From contig NC_092673.1 of the NCBI RefSeq assembly GCF_964355755.1, positions 3,787,001 to 3,851,000 of the forward strand: a stretch of 64,000 bases of DNA, written 5' to 3'. Source of the DNA: Antedon mediterranea (taxonomy: Eukaryota; Echinodermata; Crinoidea; Comatulida; Antedonidae). Below, in pieces: positions 36,401 to 48,400 of the stretch (within the stretch, counting starts at the first letter, position 1; each line of letters opens with the position of its first letter). The notes under the pieces were generated by a model. That model ran no database searches. It had not been told where the DNA came from and saw only the letters and a program-made list of their open reading frames with translations. The translations under genes were made by a program, and so were the position numbers.

Positions 36401-39400
36401 TCAAACAAAACAATCTTTTAAGAGGAAGTTGATAAATATTCTGGTTCAACTAATGCTTTATTGTTTGACACTTGGTAGGTTGTTTACTGTAATCCTAGTG
36501 TAAAGCTCTGTCTACACTATCAAACTTAATGTGGCAATAGATTGTGCCCATATATGGACACGATGATGTCATATCACTACAACTGTATATTTGGGCATGT
36601 CACCACCATATTTGGGCACATCACACTTTTTTTTGTCAAACTCATTTGTGTATTATTGTTTACGCAGAGCTTAATGCTATATTGGAGTGGAGCTGTGGCT
36701 TGGTGGTTATGATGCTTGGCTACCGATCTAAGGGTCCTGGGTTCAAGTCCTGTCATATGTCAGGTTTTTTTTCTCATGACAATTTACAACTCCACTCCCA
36801 AAGACTTAATAATAAGTCTTTGTTTATGTAGAGCATCTTGTGTATATGTTTGTCTTGGCGGGTTACTCGCTGTTGGATGAGTATGAAATAAAAAAAAAAA
36901 ATAATAAAAAAAAAATATTGTTTGACACTTGAAAAGTTGTAATAATAACAATAATGATAATATCCTGGATTTATATAGTACCTAATGTTGTGAAACCTCT
37001 AAGAGCTGAACATTATTACCCAAGTCATCAAGACCTACCTTTGTTTGTACCTGGTTGTTTTAGGGTACAACATTTGAATGCTTAGTATAGTATAGTAAAA
37101 TGCATTTATATTAATGAACATACTGATATTTCAGTAGTATAGGCCTACTGATATTTCAGTAGTATACTGTAGGCCTACTGTATGCCTTGGTATGGAAGAA
37201 CAATCAAGGAAGGAAATGCTATATAAAGTAGGCCTACATCAAGAGAAAAGTTTTGGGTTGTCCCTGCAACAAAAGAGAAACAAAAACAAAATGTGTTACT
37301 ATTTTTAGGCAAAATAATTGAAATTTTATATATTATATCATTACATTGCCTACCAAACCTTATACTCAATGTATTTATCAAATTGCATGAATTAGAAAAT
37401 TGTAAAATTATTTTTAAACGTTTTAAAACGCAGTGAATAAATAAAGAGCATGAAACTATTTTTGTTCTATTTGGCATCATTCTTCTATAAAAGCTGTTTG
37501 CTTTTTCTTAGGAACAAAAATGAAATTACTAAAACGTCTTCTTCACTTTCAAATAACTTAGCATATACACATTTTCTTGGTATTATAAATATTTATTTTA
37601 TAAAGTGTTATTATTAGGTCATAGGTTAAAATAAAATAATTGTTGAAAGACTTAAATTAACATACATTTTTACATGCATATATTTTCTTAAGAAAGAACT
37701 TCTGTTTTGTAAAATGTTACAGTTTCAACCTTCTGGCTATTTGTGGCTAATGTTCGTCTTTTTTTGGACAATAAATATATATCTGAATGAATTATTTATG
37801 GTACTGTATATGTTTCACAATGTATCTTGTTTTTTTAAATATTTATAGCTGTTAGTACACCAGATAAAGATTATATTTTGAGAGCTGATGGTGAAGAAGA
37901 TAAAGTAGAATGGATGAACAAATTAAACAATGCAAGTAGGATACCAGTAAGTACAACAAACATTTGTATACACATACATTTAGCCCCTACACAGCGTGTA
38001 AGGACCTAGGCTTCTCACAGTTTTAAACCAAACGCCTTCATTTTGCCCCTTTTCACACACAGCGTGTAAGGACCTAGTTTTCTCACAGTTTTAAACCAAA
38101 CACCTTCATTTAGCCCCTTTTCACACACAGCGTGTAAGGACCTAGGCTTCTCACAGTTTTAAACCAAACGCCTTCATTTTGCCCCTTTTCACACACAGCG
38201 TGTAAGGACCTAGGTTTCTCCCAGTTTTAAACCAAACGCCTTCATTTTGCCCCTTTTCACACATAGCGTGTAAGGACCTAGGCTTCTCACAGTATTAACC
38301 AAACACCTTTATTTAGCCCATTTTCACACATAGCGTTTAAAGACCTCTGCTTCTCACAGTATTAACCAAACACCTTCATTTAGCCCCTTTTCACACACAG
38401 CATGTAAGGACCTAGGTTTCTCACAGTATTAACCAAACACCTTCATTTAGCCCCTTTTCACACACAGCGTGTAAAGACTACAATGATTTCCATTTTCACT
38501 TTCATGATCTTCTTGAAATAATCTTTACTGCACTGTCCCGCTTCCTCTTGGATATATTTATAGATCAGTGTGCCAAGATGGTTGACGTTTCTATTTCTCA
38601 ACTTTTATCCATTTTTATTATAATGAAGGGTGTCTGGCCTTTGGGACAACATGTGATAGATTTTAACGATTTATTCTGTTATATGTTAATTAGTAAACTT
38701 TCGTTTCGGGACGATAGATGAGGAATGAAAAGCTGCCAATAGTTGACAGGGAGTTATTGAAGTTTTTTCTTTTTCCTTTACTTCTATATAGCAAAAATGA
38801 GTCAACAGTTTTATAATAGAGGGAAGTTGGAATTGTAGAGTATGCCTCCCATCTTAAATTAATAAACAATTAATTGATAAAAGCAGCATTTCTATTTTAT
38901 TTTTATTATTTTTGCAATGATATTCCTTAACAATCGATTGTATTAAATAAAAGTTTTTATATGGCGCCCTACAAAGAAAGAGAGAGAGAGAGAGAGAGAA
39001 ATGTGCATCCCATAACTTTATTTATTTATTATCTTAATGTAACGTATATCTTTTAGTGGGCCTCCTATCACAAGCCCCTTGTGGTTTCCTGGAGGTCCTT
39101 TTTACCTTCTTTAAATTTGTTACTCCTTTTTGTTATGTGTATTGTTTTGATGGGATGAATAAAGAGATTGATTGATATGTGGTGTCCTGAACTTTTATTA
39201 TATTTCAACATAATTAAAGGAAAAATGTAATTGTTAGCAGTTCAAATATGGCATTATTGGAACTGTATTTAGATATCTCATCTCATTTTTAGGTACCAAA
39301 ACAAAAACTAGAAGAAAATGAAAATGTAGAAAATGAAAAAACGGATGATGATACATTAGAAGGAGACACACAAAATAGGAAAATAATCAGTTACAGAACA

Positions 39401-42400
39401 GAAATAGTTGGAGGTGTGGTAGTACGGACGCCAGTTGAGGTGAGTAGTACCCAACTATAATTAAATGTTATTAGGCCTATAATAGGACTACCTATCACTT
39501 GATAAAGGCTTGTTGATAATATGTGAATTAATGTGATTGATAGACTACTATTATTGGACAGATGAGGTGACCAAATTAACAAAATCATTAGGAATTTGGT
39601 AAGAACATATCTTACAATATATATTATGTGGAAAGAGTAAAAATATCAGGGAAGAGTGAAAATGTAAGCGAAGAGTGAAAATATCAGGTTAGAGTGATAA
39701 TATAAGCAAAGAGTGAACATATTAGGAAAAAGTGAAAATATCAGGGAAGAGTGAAATATCAGAGAGGAGTAAAAATATAAGCAAAGAGTGAAAATATCAG
39801 GAAAAAGTGAAAATATCAGGAAAGAGTGAAATGTCAGAGAAGAGTGAAAATATCAGGTTAGAGTGAAAATATAAGCAAAGAGTAAAGATATCAGGGAAGA
39901 GTGAAATATCAGAGAAGAGTGAAAATATCACGGAAGATTGAAAGTTCTTCCTTGACTATATTATATCATCCAGTTTCCTGCCTACTTTTAAGAGACATGA
40001 AAACCAAGTTTGTTTCATAGGTACTCCTAACTAAACTTTTTCTATCTTTTTAGACTAGATATTCAAAAGTTGAAACAATGGTAAATATGGTATGTCCATA
40101 TACACCATGTCATTGTGTCCTAAATTTACATCTACTGCACGCTTATAAGACCTTAAAAAAGTTGGTTTGCGGTCATAAATGCCAGGCCAATATTGCCTTT
40201 TACTTGTGGACATAACTGTATGAAAAGTGTAAGAAACCGATAAAATATTTTTGTACCCGCCCTCTCCGTTCTCAAAATAGAATTGTGGTCCCAACCCAAT
40301 TCTTGATTATGTTATTAAATTGTTATTGTAATTCATATTTTGAATATTAAAACAAAAGTACCATTTTCACTTTAAAAACAAATCAGGGCAATGCTTGACA
40401 GCAAACAAAAACTTTTTTAAAGCCTGTATTTAATAGTATATTTTGAAGAAAAAAACATATATTGCATGACCTTTTCATTTCAGTTATTGTGTTACGTAAG
40501 TGTATAGTTGTTTAGAAATCAATTTAAAAATACCTTGAATCAGTGCATAAGCGTCGATAGGAATTTTGCAATGGTGAACAAAAGGTTTAAATTGTGGTGA
40601 CCTATCCTCCCATCCAAATCTCATGTACACCTTTAGAATCTTTCAAAGAACAAAGAATTCCAGTTTGCCGCTTACATAATAGATTTATAGTTTTTCTATA
40701 GTCCTATCTGAAGTCATACCATACATGTAAAACAAATAGAAAAGAAATGTTGTCTATGAAAGAAGTTGTTAGGCAAAAACAGCATGTTGTTAGCGTGGGG
40801 AATGTGTCGGTTGTAATTAAGTGAAGGGTTTTAGTGAATATCTGTCACCTTTCAGCACAGTCGGACATTTTGGTTTTGGCCTCTGTTGACCCCGACAATT
40901 GAGGAAAGTTTTTTTCTGAAGCCGCCCAGTTTTCCAAAACCCATGGTACGTCCAAATTGCATTTAAAACAAAAGCATTCACACATTATACGCTATTTCTA
41001 ATGGTTTGTTGATTTTGCATTTTATACATGGTCGCTGTCTTCTTTAGCATGACGAATCCACGTTAAGGTGGAATTCTCTTAAGCTTCTTCTCAAGACCTA
41101 TTTTGAAATGAAAAAAATGGTAAGTTTGGTGTTTGAATAACAGCATGGTTTGCCAATGGTTCTTCAGTCAGAAATCGTATCGCATCTTGGACTAACATTC
41201 GTCTTGAAGACAAGCATCAATGTCTGAAGTAAATACAAGTTTCATAAAGACTGAATTGTGCCTTTTTGTAGCATGAATGTTTAATTTGTTCAATATGATT
41301 CCAATTCTCCGAAATTGTCAGATTGTAAATGCATTCTTCTATTTATCTATCTATCCTATCAATCCGTTCATCCATCTTTCTTTCTATCAATCAGTTCATC
41401 CATCTTTCTTTCTATCAATCCGTTCATCCATCTTTCTTTCTATCTATCCTATCAATCCGTTCATCCATCTTTCTTTCTACAGTATCTATCCTATCAATCC
41501 GTTCATCCATCTTTCTTTCTATCTATCCTATCAATCCGTTCATCCATCTTTCTTTCTATCAATCCGTTCATCCATCTTTCTTTCTATCTATCCTATCAAT
41601 CCGTTCATCCATCTTTCTTTCTATCAATCAGTTCATCCATCTTTCTTTCTATCAATCCGTTCATCTTTCTTTCTATCTATCCTATCAATCCGTTCATCCA
41701 TCTTTCTTTCTATCAATCCTATTAATCCGTTCATCCATCTTTCTTTCTATCTATCCTATCAATCCGTTCATCCATCTTTCTTTCTATCCATCCTATCAAT
41801 CCGTTCATCCATCTTTCTTTCTATCTATCCTATCAATCCGTTCATCCATCTTTCTTTCTATCAATCCGTTCATCCATCTTTCTTTCTATCAATCCGTTCA
41901 TCCATCTTTCTTCCTATCAATCCGTTCATCCATCTTTCTTTCTATCTATCCTATCAATCCGTTCATCCATCTTTCTTTCTATCTATCCTATCAATCCGTT
42001 CATCCATCTTTCTTTCTATCTATCCTATCAATCCGTTCATCCATCTTTCTTTCTATCTATCCTATCAATCCGTTCATCCATCTTTCTTTCTATCTATCCT
42101 ATCAATCCGTTCATCCATCTTTCTTTCTATCTATTCTATCAATGCGTTCATCCATCTTTCTTTCTATCAATGCGTTCATCCATCTTTCTTTCTATCAATC
42201 CGTTCATCCATCTTTCTTTCTATCAATCCGTTCATCCATCTTTCTTTCTATCAATCCGTTCATCCATCTTTCTTTCTATCAATCCGTTCATCCATCTTTC
42301 TTTCTATCAATCCGTTCATCCATCTTTCTTTCTATCAATCCGTTCATCCATCTTTCTTTCTATCCATCCTATCAATCCGTTCATCCATCTTTCTTTCTAT

Positions 42401-45400
42401 CCATCCTATCAATCCGTTCATCCATCTTTCTTTCTATCTATCCTATCAATCCGTTCATCCATCTTTCTTTCTATCTATCCTATCAATCCGTTCATCCATC
42501 TTTCTTTCTATCTATCCTATCAATCCATTCATCCATCTTTCTTTCTATCCCTCCTATCAATCAGTTCATCCATCTTTCTTTCTATCTATCCTATCAATCC
42601 GTTCATCCATCTTTCTTTCTATCTATCCTATCAATCCGTTCATCCATCTTTCTTTCTATCTATCCTATCAATCCGTTCATCCATCTTTCTTTCTATCTAT
42701 CCTATCAATCCGTTCATCCATCTTTCTTTCTATCTATCCTATCAATCCGTTCATCCATCTTTCTTTCTATCTATTCTATCAATGCGTTCATCCATCTTTC
42801 TTTCTATCAATGCGTTCATCCATCTTTCTTTCTATCAATGCGTTCATCCATCTTTCTTTCTATCAATCCGTTCTTCCATCTTTCTTTCTATCAATCCGTT
42901 CATCCATCTTTCTTTCTATCAATCCGTTCATCCATCTTTCTTTCTATCAATCCGTTCATCCATCTTTCTTTCTATCAATCCGTTCATCCATCTTTCTTTC
43001 TATCAATCCGTTCATCCATCTTTCTTTCTATCTATCCTATCAATCCGTTCATCCATCTTTCTTTCTATCCATCCTATCAATCCGTTCATCCATCTTTCTT
43101 TCTATCTATCCTATCAATCCGTTCATCCATCTTTCTTTCTATCTATCCTATCAATCCGTTCATCCATCTTTCTTTCTATCTATCCTATCAATCCGTTCAT
43201 CCATCTTTCTTTCTATCTATCCTATCAATCCGTTCATCCATCTTTCTTTCTATCTATCCTATCAATCCGTTCATCCATCTTTCTTTCTATCTATTCTATC
43301 AATGCGTTCATCCATCTTTCTTTCTATCAATGCGTTCATCCATCTTTCTTTCTATCAATCCGTTCATCCATCTTTCTTTCTATCAATCCGTTCATCCATC
43401 TTTCTTTCTATCAATCCGTTCATCCATCTTTCTTTCTATCAATCCGTTCATCCATCTTTCTTTCTATCAATCCGTTCATCCATCTTTCTTTCTATCAATC
43501 CGTTCATCCATCTTTCTTTCTATCCATCCTATCAATCCGTTCATCCATCTTTCTTTCTATCTATCCTATCAATCCGTTCATCCATCTTTCTTTCTATCTA
43601 TCCTATCAATCAGTTCATCCATCTTTCTTTCTATCTATCCTATCAATCCGTTCATCCATCTTTCTTTCTATCTATCCTATCAATCAGTTCATCCATCTTT
43701 CTTTCTATCTATCCTATCAATCCGTTCATCCATCTTTCTTTCTATCTATCCTATCAATCAGTTCATCCATCTTTCTTTCTATCTATCCTATCAATCCGTT
43801 CATCCATCTTTCTTTCTATCTATCCTATCAATCCGTTCATCCATCTTTCTTTCTATCTATCCTATCAATCCGTTCATCCATCTTTCTTTCTATCTATCCT
43901 ATCAATCCGTTCATCCATCTTTCTTTCTATCTATCCTATCAATCCGTTCATCCATCTTTCTTTCTATCTATCCTATCAATCCGTTCATCCATCTTTCTTT
44001 CTATCTATCCTATCAATCCGTTCATCCATCTTTCTTTCTATCTATCCTATCAATCCGTTCATCCATCTTTCTTTCTATCTATCCTATCAATCCGTTCATC
44101 CATCTTTCTTTCTATCTATCCTATCAATCCGTTCATCCATCTTTCTTTCTATCTATCCTATCAATCCGTTCATCCATCTTTCTTTCTATCTATCCTATCA
44201 ATCCGTTCATCCATCTTTCTTTCTATCCATCCTAGTTCCTTCTTTCTTTCTATCTATCTATCTATCCATCCTCCTCTTACCTTCTTTTTATCATACATCT
44301 TTCTTTCTATCAATCCTAGTTCCTTCTTATCAATCCTAATTCCTTCCTTCTTTCTTTCACTCTTCCTTTTTTTCTATCCATCCCCCATCCTTCTTCCTTT
44401 CTTTTTTTCTTTCTATCCATCCTCCTCCATCCTTTCTTTCTTTCTATCCATCCTTCTCTTACCTTCTTTCTATCATCCTCCTTTCTTTTCCATCCTCCTC
44501 CTTTCTAACCATATATTTTTCTGTTTCATCAATTCATCAATATATTTACCCACCTACCTACCCAGGTTGGATGTAGATATTAGAAACATTTATTACCGTT
44601 GATTTTAGTTTTCTAGGATTGTGTTTAAACCAATATATCAATTATAATTAGGTTACAAGTGAACTTTCTTAGTTTCCTTCTTCTCCCATTTATTAATGCT
44701 TATTCATCCAACATAACATTACGTTCTGTATATGTGCCGTTCGTCTCCATTAAAGCCGCCAACTGGCTGAATGCCAAGTGCTTCACTATCCAGGGTCCAG
44801 AAGTCCATCAGCTAGGATATTAATAGTAGCTGCTGTTATTAGTACTGTACTACTACAACATTTATATTAATTTTAACAGATTTTATAAATATTTGTATAT
44901 TGTGTTTATGGTACTGTAGATAGTGGTGTTCTATACATTGGTTTATATTATAGGAATCAATCAATCACTATCACATTGTGTAGCAAAAAGCAGTATATTT
45001 TATATCACATAGCTTGTACAATGTAAATTTAATAGCTATCGCGCTTTAATATATGATCTATTTTGGTTGGTAAAAGTTGCGATATGATGTTAACAAATGC
45101 AGCGAACCGGTAGTTCGTTCGACTACAAAATGTCTAGGGCGCCATATCGATATTCTATATAAAGAATATTATCTCCCTAATGTACGATACTGTACGTGAA
45201 TTAATTTCACTCTGAATTCCGTATGTTATAGTAAAAGCTCTTTACATATCCTGTAGTTTAGAGTCTGTATATACAGTAGCTTACAATATAGAATTCTTTT
45301 ATAAATATTTATTATATGTATTGAATGTGATTTTTCTTCTTTTGACAGGCTAGCTACTTAGTCCCTAGCTTGTGACCTAGCTTGTGACCTCTTGTTTCCT

Positions 45401-48400
45401 GTATTAGATACATTTCCGGTTGGTTAGTTAGTTTTGATGTATCGTAAATCAGACGATATACTTTAATATTACTCTATTAAGGAAAGTGTTACAACTATAA
45501 AAATAAATTCCATTGATTTGTAAATTTCCAAAACCAATGTCTCATCGTTTCAAGACATTTTTACGGGAATGATAAAATGAATTAGGATAATTTAAACATT
45601 TTATGCAATTGTTTTTATTTTGTCAAACAATTTATAAATAAGAAAAAATATCATGATGTGAATATATTCAATTCCAGGGTAATAAATGCAATGAAGTAAT
45701 CATGTGCCGGGAGGGGGGGGGGGGGGGAAAGTTCTCCAAGATATAACATTAAATATGATTACGATAAAGAAAAAAAAACATATACATAAAATAATAATAA
45801 ATAATAAATAAAGAAAAGAAAGCTAGAATTTTTATTTAAACCATATTATACAGATCTGAAATATATGATAATCTATTATAAATATTTTATATTTATCACT
45901 AAAGTGCTGACTATCAGTAAAGTGTTGTGTTCCGTGAAACACATCATCCAGCAATATCATCCAACTGCTAAATCCATTATCTAAACTTTCGTGTGATTAA
46001 ATAGCACATTATTTGTTATCAAGATCCATTAGAAACTGTATTTTTTACTCAAAAACAAAAAAAAGTCATAATTGTAAATTCAATCGATTACACATAATAA
46101 AAAAAAAATCAACTGATGAAATTTTGTTTAACCGTTTTTATGTTTAATATTAATTTTTAATTTTATATACAACATACTGTATAGACACATTAATTAGGAT
46201 AGTATAAATATAATTATAATTTTTATTAATTAAGGATTAATTCATAATATTTGTTGAAATGTGACAATACCGTATTTTATGAAACACACATAATATTTGA
46301 GTTCTTCCATTAAATTGAATACTGGAGAAAAAGATAAATATTTATGTTGCAATTTTGATTTTACTGTATGTAAATTAATATTTTATTTGAGCAGGTATTG
46401 AGATAATTGTCATCTTTCAAATGATACAAACATATTTTGTTAAATTTCTCTTATTTTACAGTCATTTTATAAATATTATTAAAAAGTAATAATATTATAC
46501 TGTACTAATATTGTACATTTCCCTTAAAATAAAAGAAATAATTTTTTTTTGTTAGATAGCTAAACTATTCACAAGCAACCATTAATGACTTTATTATCAT
46601 ATTAAGTAGTGTTGCCCTTTGAAAAAAAAAGTCTTGTTTTAAATTTGTCATTTCCTGTATACAATATCAGTAGTCGTGACATTGGGATGTACTTTTGCTA
46701 CTTGTGCCTATTTAATTAAATTAATAGATTACCATGTCAATGCAGTAATAAGTGTTTAAGTGAAAATGAACAGCGAGCTGGACTTTGTAACTCAGCCTAA
46801 AGTTTTCGACTTTCAATTAGTATCTGATCAATTAAAATTTTAAACAGTTTATTAACTAAGTACGTACTATACCGTACCATACTGGGCTGTACTGTGGGCG
46901 TTAGCAAAAGTTTTTCGAATAAGATATACATTTCAAATCAAGATTGTATGGGAAACCTAACTTTTTAAAATACAAAAGTGTGAAAATGCTATATTACATT
47001 TCCATGCAAAGTAGTATGTGCTCTAAGCTCTGTCAACACTATCAAACTTTATGTGACAAAAAAATGTGATGTGCCCATATATGGACATGATGATGTCATA
47101 TTACTACCATATTTGGGCACATCACATTTTGTTGTCTTTCGTATCATTTTCTTACCACTCTTATTGTGCCTTTGTTTCATGAATCAATTTATTATTTAAA
47201 CAAATGCATGTATGTATTTAGATATTTGCACAGTCATTTAAGTTCCATTGTTAGTGTTCATCATTCGTAACAATCAAATTAGCATGTCCAATTGGCATGG
47301 TGTTCTAAACTGTTTATGCTCCAATGCCTTTCATAATAGAGTCTATGATCCATAAAACCCATATCTATATTTGTAATATAATAATAAAGCGGATTTACCT
47401 GTCAACTTTCAGTATTATCAATTGTTCTAGGAATGCCTTTCATAGGCGTCGCCGTGATTTTTGGCAAGGAAGTGTATCAGTAAAAAGTGGGGGACCTGAG
47501 CCACTTTTTTAGTGTCAACAAAAACTTATTTTCCTAAAGTTGAAGACCTGAAACAATGATTATTTTGAGTAATTGGTCCGATGTTTTGCCCTACTCTGAC
47601 GTAACTTGTACTTCATACTATTGGTACATTTGAGAATACTTAAGTAATTATCGGGTCCCACCCGAAAATGTACTTAGTATGAAGTACAAAGAGTAGGGCA
47701 AAACATCTGACCAATTACTCAACTCCCTGACGCAAAGCTACTCCACAGTGGTTTAATACAAATTTACAATATTATTTTGAGCCAATACTATTACGAAACA
47801 AAATCTTGAGTCAGCCAATCAGAGTGACAATCTGAAAGGGATCCATGTATATAGTTACATGTAATTAAATATGTTTACCTTATGTTTTAGAGTTATAGCG
47901 ATAGCGACAGTGGTGATGAAGAAAAGAACGCCAAGAAATCAACATTGCCAAGCACATCACCTAAACCACCACATTTAATTCCTGCGACGATAGGACGAAA
48001 TGTCATCAAATCAGGCTTTTGTGTTAAACAAGGAGCAGTTGTAAGTCATATATATCAAACTTTATGTGACAACAAATGTGATGCGCCCATATATGGACAT
48101 AATGATGTCATATCACTACCATATTTGAGCATATCATTACCATATTTGGGCACATCAAATCCTTTTGTCACGTAAGGTTTGATAGAGTAGACAAAGCTTA
48201 AAGATGTATTGTCCCTTGAAACACAAAAAATGAAGGTCAAAATATTCTAAATTTAAATTGGCCATATCAAAGTAATATTAAAGTTGTTCACTTTAAGTCG
48301 AAAATTTGAGCCAAAAACAACAAGTTTATGTAATTAACAGGTAAATTAATTTCGTCTGGAAAATCGTCGCGAGCGAAAGTAAACAAAGATTTCAAACTAC

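Larger units (their letters stand above)
29638..37848 (+). other. Long intron of the TAPP gene (8.2 kb)
   Basis: Between the exon ending 29637 and the exon starting 37849. It carries SINEs on both strands, four MITEs and possible LINE 3' tails, listed individually. No further coding exon is recognised. Confidence 0.7.
41120..47890 (+). other. Intron of the TAPP gene with satellite (6.8 kb)
   Basis: Contains the 3 kb pyrimidine-rich satellite (41339-44230), its degenerate flank to about 44560, AT-rich unique-looking sequence, a 15-G run and one truncated F1 MITE. No coding exon seen. Confidence 0.7.

Noticed and set aside
41277-44602. Open frames of about 800-1020 codons on the plus strand with SIRSSIFLSI-type repeats
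   Set aside because: All three plus frames are open because the 28/37-bp satellite lacks stop codons. The peptides are shifted readings of the same DNA repeat, and the stretch lies inside a TAPP intron.
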